The position numbers and the translations under genes are program-made. Below are positions 5,305-10,937 of a DNA stretch of 10,937 nt, in pieces. Below the pieces are notes generated by a model. That model searched no databases and was not told the origin of the DNA. It saw nothing but the letters and a program-made list of their open reading frames with translations. Each line of letters starts with the position of its first letter. Position 1 is the stretch's first letter. Source of the stretch: Candidatus Hermodarchaeota archaeon (GTDB lineage Archaea; Asgardarchaeota; Hermodarchaeia; Hermodarchaeales; Hermodarchaeaceae); contig JAEOTD010000106.1 in NCBI GenBank assembly GCA_016839995.1, positions 1 through 10,937 on the forward strand, given 5' to 3'.

Positions 5305-6816
5305 ATGCGTCGGAAAGAATTGAAACACCGGTTATCGATGTTTGAACGTGCTAAAGGCGTTTGGGATCGATATCGTGAAGTGAAGCAAGGGCTATTTGGC
5401 TTACTTCTCGTAATTTGGTTCTTCGTAATGGCCTTGATGGCTCCAGTGATATTCCCTCTATATCCAGGAATCTTGGTTCGGGTGGGACCAGACTACGCAG
5501 CCCCTCAATGGATGTCTTGGACCTCCCCAGAGGACTTAGGTAATCATATCATAAATACTCCAGCTCAGAACTTCCTCACAGATCCTTTTTTCGATTATGA
5601 TAATACATGGGTCGTAAACGATTCATCGCCACAGGCATCTTGGTTCTATGACTACTCGGACTATTTTGATAGTGCTACCGGGGCAAACCGGTCACTAGTC
5701 TTAAGATTGACAGATGATTCCAATAACGAGACATATCGTGGAGAAATCGTTTATGCTGAATCAACTTTCACATGGGAGCATCTCCCCTCTGCTCTTGCCT
5801 ATATTTACTATACCCTACAAGTAGAAACCACAGGAAATATTACGGATAACGCTGTGGAAATTTACTATCAAATTCGCAACGATAATCTTTGGGATTCAGT
5901 TGTTGCCTCTAATCAGTATACATTTACAGTCTTTCCCACATATCCTCGGACTTGGGCAAGTTTTCGAAACATCATCACTAGCCAAGTAATGAATCGGGCT
6001 TTCTTTCCGGGCGAGGAAGTCACTATTCGTATCTCTATGGAATTTCAACATGTTGCCGTAAATGCAGATCAGGTGGGAACAGTGACCCTTTGGTCTGATG
6101 ACATTCAGCTTTGGGGTTATAGCCACTTCTGGGGTTCTTTAGGAACGTCAGATGTCGGGCAAGATGTCATGGCTCAACTCTTCTGGGGTGCCCAAGTCTC
6201 CTTGTTCATTGGAATCGTTGCCACCTTCATCGGAGTCGCCGTGGGATTACTCTTAGGTCTGGCTGCTGGCTATTTCGGTGGTGCCGTGGATGAAGCTGCA
6301 ATGCGAGTAACTGACTTCTTCATTATCATGCCAACCCTTCCTGTCATGATGATATTATCCGCGATAATGAATCCGAACTTAGGAATTACGGTCTTCGTGA
6401 TAGCATTATTTGCCTGGCCAGGTCCCGCAAGGGTGATTCGCTCTCAAGTTCTCGTTGAGAAAGAAAAAGCCTATGTGGAAGCTGCTAAGGCAGCGGGTGC
6501 AGGTGATGTGTACTTGGTCTTTCGTCATGTCTTTCCGAACGTATTGACGATTGTCTTCGTTCAACTGGCTACAGGAGTTTCGGGTGCAATTCTTTCAGAA
6601 GCTGGATTGAGTTTCCTTGGACTGACGCCACAGAACCTTGTTTCGTGGGGTCGAATGTTACAGGCTGCTTACAATCAAGCCGCTCTAACACAGATACCTC
6701 CGGCGTGGTGGTTCTTCATACCACCCGGCTTGTGTATCGCCCTACTGTCTATGGGCTTCATCTTCATAGGGTATGCTGTGGATAAAGCGCTCAACCCACG
6801 ACTCAGGAGACTATAG
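5305..6816 (+). CDS. dppC: ABC transporter permease, DppC/OppC type, with a large extracytoplasmic insert
   Basis: This is the second membrane subunit of the importer. At 503 residues it is about 200 longer than usual for the family. Residues 1-29 are a basic cytoplasmic head and 30-51 are membrane helix 1. The normal permease core begins at LGTSDVGQDV (279-288), continues with GAQVSLFIGIVATFIG, AGYFGGAVDE and FFIIMPTLPV, then the EAA coupling loop (YVEAAKAAGAGDVYLVFRHV, 390-409), SFLGLTPQNLVSWGRML and a final DKALNPRLRRL. Between them, about 80-271 form an extracytoplasmic domain of alternating beta-strands ending in SDDIQLWG. This resembles jelly-roll carbohydrate-binding-like domains. The start is set by AGGTGG seven bases upstream. 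It heads the operon with dppD and dppF, with 11 bases to dppD. The permease call is firm and the insert fold is tentative. Confidence 0.93.
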   Translation: MRRKELKHRLSMFERAKGVWDRYREVKQGLFGLLLVIWFFVMALMAPVIFPLYPGILVRVGPDYAAPQWMSWTSPEDLGNHIINTPAQNFLTDPFFDYDNTWVVNDSSPQASWFYDYSDYFDSATGANRSLVLRLTDDSNNETYRGEIVYAESTFTWEHLPSALAYIYYTLQVETTGNITDNAVEIYYQIRNDNLWDSVVASNQYTFTVFPTYPRTWASFRNIITSQVMNRAFFPGEEVTIRISMEFQHVAVNADQVGTVTLWSDDIQLWGYSHFWGSLGTSDVGQDVMAQLFWGAQVSLFIGIVATFIGVAVGLLLGLAAGYFGGAVDEAAMRVTDFFIIMPTLPVMMILSAIMNPNLGITVFVIALFAWPGPARVIRSQVLVEKEKAYVEAAKAAGAGDVYLVFRHVFPNVLTIVFVQLATGVSGAILSEAGLSFLGLTPQNLVSWGRMLQAAYNQAALTQIPPAWWFFIPPGLCIALLSMGFIFIGYAVDKALNPRLRRL

Positions 6817-6827
6817 GTGAGGTTACT

Positions 6828-7835
6828 ATGTCACTAAAAGTTGAAAATCTCGTAGTTTACTATTGTATGCGCCGCGGAGATTGCAAAGCCGTCGAAGACG
6901 TCACCTTTGAAATTCAGGCTGGAGATTCCGTTGGTTTAGTCGGGGAATCCGGATGTGGCAAAAGTACCGTTGCTTTTGCCATTCTCCGCATGCTTCCCGA
7001 ACCTGGAGAAATCATGGGAGGACACATCCTACTAGACGATGTGGATATCGCCACCCTCGATCCAGAAGAAATGCGCAATTTCCGCTGGACTCAAATTGCC
7101 ATGGTCTTTCAAGGTGCGATGAACGCACTCAACCCAATTCTCCGCGTCAGTGATCAAATCACTGAAGCAATGCTTAGACACGATTCCGAGTTAACCAAAG
7201 ACGAAGCTAAGGAGAAAACCAAAGATCTTTTCAAACTGGTCGGAATGGATCCCGACCGGATTGACCACTATCCGTTCGAGTTTAGTGGAGGAATGAAACA
7301 ACGAGCCATGATTGTGATGGCTCTGGCCTGTGATCCGAAGTTCCTAATTGCAGATGAACCAACAACGGCGCTTGATGTCACTGTGCAAGCACAGATTATG
7401 GCGCTGTTACAGAAACTAGTAGCTGAGCTGGGAATCACTCTCATGCTGATTACTCATGACCTCTCAGTAGTTGCTGAAACCTGCAATAATGTCTTCATCA
7501 TGTATGCTGGGAAAATCGTTGAAACTGGCGCTGTTCTAGAAATCTTCCAACATCCTTGGCATCCCTATGCCCAGGGATTAATTTCGTCCATTCCATCAAT
7601 TGAAAAATCAAGTGACCAAACACTTGCATCTATCCCAGGATCTCCTCCCAATCTCTTGGATCCTCCACCTGGGTGTAGATTCCATCCTCGGTGTAAATTC
7701 GTCCAAGACCTTTGTAAGACTGAAGATCCACCCTTACTTGATGTGAGTCCAGGACACAGAGCTGCCTGTCATTTGGCTAGCGGTCGAATCAAAGATGACA
7801 AATGGGCGCCTGGTAAAGAGGAGGGTAAACGATGA
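6828..7835 (+). CDS. dppD: ABC transporter ATP-binding protein, DppD/OppD type
   Basis: One of the two cytoplasmic ATPases that power the importer. All nucleotide-binding motifs are present: Walker A GESGCGKST (39-47), Q-loop glutamine in VFQGAMNALNP (about 95), signature FSGGMKQR (152-159), Walker B FLIADEPT (172-179), D-loop ALDV, and H-loop histidine in ITHDLSV (210). The oligopeptide-type C-terminal extension follows (HPWHPYAQGLISSIPS, then IPGSPPNLLDPPPGC). It carries four cysteines (C283, C289, C296, C314) in the arrangement that binds a [4Fe-4S] cluster in characterised DppD/OppD proteins. The 335-residue length is normal. A GTGAGGTT site precedes the ATG, and the stop overlaps the dppF start by four bases (ATGA). 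Confidence 0.95.
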   Translation: MSLKVENLVVYYCMRRGDCKAVEDVTFEIQAGDSVGLVGESGCGKSTVAFAILRMLPEPGEIMGGHILLDDVDIATLDPEEMRNFRWTQIAMVFQGAMNALNPILRVSDQITEAMLRHDSELTKDEAKEKTKDLFKLVGMDPDRIDHYPFEFSGGMKQRAMIVMALACDPKFLIADEPTTALDVTVQAQIMALLQKLVAELGITLMLITHDLSVVAETCNNVFIMYAGKIVETGAVLEIFQHPWHPYAQGLISSIPSIEKSSDQTLASIPGSPPNLLDPPPGCRFHPRCKFVQDLCKTEDPPLLDVSPGHRAACHLASGRIKDDKWAPGKEEGKR

Positions 7836-8884
7836 GTAAAGAACAAGAACCGTTGATTTCATGTCGTGGCCTACGAAAATGGTTCCAAATGAGTGCATCC
7901 TTCTTCGCCCAACTTGTTGGTGGAGAAGTGTACCTCAAAGCTGTTGACGGAGTCGATCTTGACATTTACCCAGAAGAACTGTACTGTCTAGCAGGTGAAT
8001 CTGGTTGTGGAAAAACGACCACCGGCAAACTCCTCGTAGGATTGATTGAGCCCACGGATGGCGAAGTTACATTCGACGGACATGATCTTAACCAGATAAG
8101 CCGCCGAGAACTCCGCAAGCTCCGAGCCCGAATGCAAACAATCTTCCAAGATCCCTACTCCTCACTGAATCCACGTTTAAGCCTCTATGATACCATCGCC
8201 GAACCCCTTCGGTTGAACAAGATCGCCACCGATGGCGCAGACGAAGAAGCTCGAGTTGTTCGGGCTCTTGAAGCTGTACAGTTGGTTCCACCAGAAGAGT
8301 TCACCTTCCGGTATCCTCACGAACTTAGCGGTGGTCAACGGCAGCGTGTAGCTATTGCCCGCGCCATCGTCGTCAACCCCGCGTTCATTGTTGCCGATGA
8401 ACCAGTGTCCATGCTTGATGTCTCCATTCGATCTGAAATTCTCAACCTTCTTGAAAAGATTCGTCGTGAATTTCACATTGCCTACGTCTATGTAACACAT
8501 GACCTATCAGTTGCCAGTTATATTGGTGATAAAATCGCCATCATGTATCTGGGTAAAATCATGGAAAAGGGGACAATCGAACAAGTCATCCATGGTTCCG
8601 TTCATCCCTATAGTCAAGCCTTGATTTCCGCCGTTCCATCTCCGGACCCAACCGTTGACCGAAAACGTAAGGTCCTCCCAGGGGAACCTGGAAGCCCCAT
8701 TAACAGTCCACCTGGTTGCCTCTTTGCTCCACGCTGTGAATTCGCCCAAGACAAATGCAGTGTAGAAGAACCTCCCCTGGAAGAACTTGAACCCGGACAT
8801 TGGGTGTCCTGCTGGTTCCCACGACCACCCCTCCGTCTTGGCTTCGATCCAGCTGCGAAACTGAAGGAAAAGGCTAAAACCTAA
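7832..8884 (+). CDS. dppF: ABC transporter ATP-binding protein, DppF/OppF type
   Basis: The partner ATPase that forms a heterodimer with DppD. Motifs: Walker A GESGCGKTT (55-63), Q-loop in IFQDPYSSLNPRL (about 106), signature LSGGQRQR (165-172), Walker B FIVADEPVSMLDV (185-197), and H-loop in VTHDLSV (223). The insertion after the first strand (FQMSASFFAQLVGGEVYLKAVDGV) is typical of the DppF/OppF subtype. The C-terminal extension has HPYSQALISAVPSPDP and cysteines C296, C302, C309 and C327, again the cluster-type spacing. The 350-residue length is normal, with a Lys/Ala-rich tail. The start overlaps the dppD stop by four bases and a GGAGGG ribosome-binding site lies just upstream inside dppD, so the two are probably co-translated in equal amounts. 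Confidence 0.95.
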   Translation: MSKEQEPLISCRGLRKWFQMSASFFAQLVGGEVYLKAVDGVDLDIYPEELYCLAGESGCGKTTTGKLLVGLIEPTDGEVTFDGHDLNQISRRELRKLRARMQTIFQDPYSSLNPRLSLYDTIAEPLRLNKIATDGADEEARVVRALEAVQLVPPEEFTFRYPHELSGGQRQRVAIARAIVVNPAFIVADEPVSMLDVSIRSEILNLLEKIRREFHIAYVYVTHDLSVASYIGDKIAIMYLGKIMEKGTIEQVIHGSVHPYSQALISAVPSPDPTVDRKRKVLPGEPGSPINSPPGCLFAPRCEFAQDKCSVEEPPLEELEPGHWVSCWFPRPPLRLGFDPAAKLKEKAKT

Positions 8885-8917
8885 CCGGCATCATCCATAG
8901 CTGGTTGTGATTCTACT

Positions 8918-9322
8918 TTGGCAGATGACCCTATCCTCAAACAACTACGCCACATCATTGACTTACTAAACAACACGCTCGATAAATTAGATGAAATCAC
9001 CCGTCCAAAGAGTCGAAATGTGGCTTGGCGGTTGTTCTTTCCTTATGGTGAATATGCGGGACAAAAAACAACAGCAAAGGAAGCCGCAGCAATACTCCTT
9101 GATGTACAAACACGAATGAATGATATGGAAAAAACGCTTCAAAAACGAAGTCATCCTCTCTTTGAACGAATTAAGGAACTCAATTATCTAGATTTGAAGG
9201 AAATGGGAGATCAGTTATTAGATCTTCCTCAACGTGCTCAGTATTTGGGCAGACAAATTGAGGATTATGGAATTCGAATTAAGGACTTGATTAAAGAGCT
9301 TGAAACAAAGGGCTCTGATTAA
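8918..9322 (+). CDS. Soluble helical, probably coiled-coil protein of unknown function
   Basis: This 134-residue protein has no signal peptide or membrane segment. Almost all of it is predicted helical. A first helix spans about 5-28 with leucine/isoleucine spacing typical of a coiled coil (LKQLRHIIDLLNNTLDKLDEI would be one amphipathic face). A linker with WRLFFPYGEYAG lies at about 37-48, followed by long charged helices at about 53-88 and 92-130. The start is TTG at 8918. The frame is closed by the dppF stop 33 bases upstream, no ATG or GTG lies between, and GGTTGTGAT sits just before as a possible ribosome-binding site. It could be read through from the dpp operon. It faces trpB2 across a 34-base convergent gap. 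I do not recognise the family. Confidence 0.7.
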   Translation: MADDPILKQLRHIIDLLNNTLDKLDEITRPKSRNVAWRLFFPYGEYAGQKTTAKEAAAILLDVQTRMNDMEKTLQKRSHPLFERIKELNYLDLKEMGDQLLDLPQRAQYLGRQIEDYGIRIKDLIKELETKGSD

Positions 9323-9356
9323 GATCCTCTAGTTGGGGTTACAAACGTAGAGACTG

Positions 9357-10667
9357 TTATTCTAATTTGAGGGGTTTAGCAAAGGCTTGCATATCCAGGA
9401 ATCCGTGCCCTGAAACGTTGAACGCAATAACAGCGTCTTCTCCTTTCTCTTTGAACTCCAAAGCCTTATCGATTGCAGCACATACTCCATATGACGACTC
9501 CGGTGCAGGAAGGAAGCCTTCTGTTTGGATAAACCGGCGAGCCTGAGAATATACGTGAACTTCATCAACTGGATAGGCAACTGCATCAAGCATATCCATC
9601 TTTCGAACCGCACTCATGATGGGTGCTGCTGCTGAGTAACGGATTCCTTCAGCCCAAATTTCTGGCATCTCAACATCATGACCTAATGAATACATCTTCA
9701 ACAGTGGGGTGAGTCCGGCATGGTCTCCATGATCGTAGATATATTTTCCTTTCACAAGGTTGGGTGAGGCTTCACTCTGAGCTGCAAGGAAGTTGCATTC
9801 GCGTTTGCCTTGAAGGACTTCTCCAATGAAGGGTAGGCTGAATCCGCCAAAATTACTTCCACCACCAAAGCACCCAATTAGAAGTGTCGGGTTGTCTTCT
9901 GCAATTTTGAATTGCTCAATAGTTTCTAGTCCGATTACCGTTTGATGAAGTAACACGTGACTAAGAACACTGCCTAAACAATAGATACTTCCGTCACGAT
10001 TCAAAGCATCCTCAATACCCTCACTAATAGCAATTCCCAAACTTCCTACATGTTGCGGGTTCTCTTTGAGCAGCTTGCGACCAAACTCGGTTTCTTTACT
10101 CGGTGAAGCGAATACATCGGCACCAAATAGGTTCATGAGAGTTCGGCGACCCGGTTTCCAGCGATAAGCTGCACGAACCCAAAAGACTCGACATTTCAGC
10201 CCGTTCAAAGAGGCCGCATAGGCTAAAGCCGAGCCCCATTGACCCGCCCCAGTTTCCGTGGTGACCTCTGGAAAACCTTCTTTAGCAGCATAATAGGTTT
10301 GAGCTAATGCTGTATTGACTTTATGAGAGCCAGTTGGTGATAGATCCTCTCGCTTGTAATAAAGGCGAATATTATCTGGCAACTTCAAGGCTTTTTCTAA
10401 CCGTAAGGCCCGCATTAATGGACGAGGGCGTCCAGCTTGAATGAAGAGTTCTCGGATTCCTTCAGGAATATTGATCCAACGATCTGTGGATGACTCCTGT
10501 TTCAAGACGGATTTTAACAAGAATTTTGGAAGCATTTCTAACCGTGAAGGGCCTTCTTCCGGATCAGTGGGTGGAGGTAATGGCTCTGGTAAATCTGCGG
10601 CTAGATTGTACCAACGTTTTGGTAATTGGTTCACCGGTAGGTTAAACTGGTTATTAACTTCGGACAT
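9357..10667 (-). CDS. trpB2: TrpB2-type tryptophan synthase beta chain (PLP enzyme)
   Basis: This enzyme condenses indole with L-serine (or O-phosphoserine in some archaeal TrpB2) to give tryptophan, in the cytoplasm with pyridoxal phosphate. The TrpB2 N-terminus is present (FNLPVNQLPKRWYNLAADLP), and residues 76-84 read IQAGRPRPL. The PLP lysine lies in SPTGSHKVNTALAQ (K116 from the ATG). The substrate loop TETGAGQWGSALA holds the catalytic-type glutamate E138. The cofactor phosphate loop is GCFGGGSNFGG (265-275). The 436-residue length and N-terminal extension are those of TrpB2 rather than TrpB1. I chose the ATG at 10667, which has GAAGG upstream; a GTG at 10688 would add seven residues. 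No trpA or other trp gene is visible, which fits stand-alone TrpB2 use. Confidence 0.95.
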   Translation of the reverse strand: MSEVNNQFNLPVNQLPKRWYNLAADLPEPLPPPTDPEEGPSRLEMLPKFLLKSVLKQESSTDRWINIPEGIRELFIQAGRPRPLMRALRLEKALKLPDNIRLYYKREDLSPTGSHKVNTALAQTYYAAKEGFPEVTTETGAGQWGSALAYAASLNGLKCRVFWVRAAYRWKPGRRTLMNLFGADVFASPSKETEFGRKLLKENPQHVGSLGIAISEGIEDALNRDGSIYCLGSVLSHVLLHQTVIGLETIEQFKIAEDNPTLLIGCFGGGSNFGGFSLPFIGEVLQGKRECNFLAAQSEASPNLVKGKYIYDHGDHAGLTPLLKMYSLGHDVEMPEIWAEGIRYSAAAPIMSAVRKMDMLDAVAYPVDEVHVYSQARRFIQTEGFLPAPESSYGVCAAIDKALEFKEKGEDAVIAFNVSGHGFLDMQAFAKPLKLE

Positions 10668-10833
10668 AATCAACGCCTTCGCAAACACGTCAGATAGTAA
10701 CCCTCATACTGCATCCTTTCCCCCAAAAGGACTTTCGCTTCCACCTAAAAAAGGCGCCTTACCTGCCCGGCTCTGCCTTAATCGTTGTAGATACCCTAAA
10801 ATTCACCCCCTGCTTGGATTTCAACACGAAGCA

Positions 10834-10840
10834 CTTAAAG
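10834..10840 (+). promoter_or_regulatory. TATA-like element before the GTPase-type gene
   Basis: CTTAAAG lies about 50 bases upstream of the ATG at 10887. Transcription starting about 25 bases downstream would leave a short leader that contains the GAGGGTGA ribosome-binding site (10872-10879). The rest of the 219-base divergent gap from trpB2 shows only a short 10-bp palindrome (AAGGCGCCTT, 10751-10760) and no other convincing structure. Confidence 0.25.
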
Positions 10841-10886
10841 GCGAATCAGTGAGTGGTAAATTAGGAACCCAGAGGGTGAACACTGA

Positions 10887-10937
10887 ATGGAAGAACTCGC
10901 CGAAGTTGTCTACAAAGTCATAGTTGTCGGTGATGCA
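10887..10937 (+). CDS. Partial gene, probable Ras/Rab/Arf-family small GTPase (first 17 residues)
   Basis: An ATG at 10887 follows GAGGGTGA by seven bases and opens a frame that runs off the right edge: MEELAEVVYKVIVVGDA. A short acidic head followed by Y-K-V-I-V-V-G-D is what starts Ras-superfamily GTPases: strand 1, then the first glycine of the P-loop GxxxxGK[ST]. The lysine of the P-loop lies beyond the window, so the motif is incomplete. Such small GTPases are numerous in Asgard archaea and rarer in other prokaryotes. Alternatives such as another Rossmann-type protein cannot be excluded from 17 residues. The gene is divergent from trpB2, and no functional link between them is apparent. 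Confidence 0.6.
   Translation, partial: MEELAEVVYKVIVVGDA

Noticed and set aside
8177..8800. Two open frames on the minus strand opposite dppF
   Set aside because: Shadows of a gene with every ABC ATPase motif intact; no signals of their own.
10751..10760. AAGGCGCCTT 10-bp palindrome in the gap between trpB2 and the GTPase-type gene
   Set aside because: Short, self-contained and expected by chance at this length; no second copy or nearby promoter match seen.
10441..10923. 160-codon open frame on the plus strand over the trpB2 start and the divergent gap
   Set aside because: Antisense to the well-matched trpB2 N-terminus, composition unlike a protein, and in a different frame from the GTPase-type start at 10887.

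Overview
The window looks like archaeal chromosomal DNA, most likely from an Asgard (Promethearchaeota) lineage. Ordinary archaeal traits are a family-5 ABC importer whose binding protein carries a C-terminal membrane anchor, AT-rich TATA-like boxes upstream of several genes, and a stand-alone TrpB2. The Asgard hint is the last 51 bases, which open a gene whose first residues (YKVIVVGDA) match the first strand and the start of the P-loop of a Ras/Rab/Arf-type small GTPase. The moderate GC content would suit a Thorarchaeota-like genome better than a very AT-rich Lokiarchaeota-like one. That placement is inference.

Positions 1-8884 form one transporter locus of the peptide/nickel/opine (Dpp/Opp) family, split over two strands. 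On the minus strand, read right to left, are a DppB-type permease (4218-3196), a 4-5 helix membrane protein overlapping its stop (3203-2742), a small two-helix membrane protein (2690-2388), the solute-binding protein (2211-283), and the start of another membrane protein that runs off the left edge (222-1). On the plus strand are a DppC-type permease (5305-6816) and the two ATPases DppD (6828-7835) and DppF (7832-8884), tightly packed as an operon. Between the two arms lie a small two-helix membrane protein (4353-4586, plus) and an anchored exported protein with a LEA-14/WHy-like region (4613-5125, minus). Together they supply one binding protein, two permease subunits and two ATPases, i.e. one complete importer for peptides or oligosaccharides.

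Two subunits are unusual. The binding protein appears circularly permuted: the half that is normally C-terminal comes first and the half that is normally N-terminal comes second, with a signal/anchor helix in front and a membrane anchor behind. The DppC permease carries about 200 extra residues between its first membrane helix and the permease core, resembling a beta-sandwich (jelly-roll, carbohydrate-binding-like) domain.

Right of the transporter are a soluble helical, probably coiled-coil protein (8918-9322, plus), a complete trpB2 (9357-10667, minus) and the GTPase start (10887 to the right edge, plus). Regulatory candidates are a TATA box and a pair of competing inverted repeats upstream of the binding-protein gene, a UUCG-loop hairpin plus T-tract after it, and a 19-bp palindrome in the divergent region at 4302-4320. 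No rRNA, tRNA, CRISPR array or insertion sequence was seen, and no gap between genes exceeds 220 bases.
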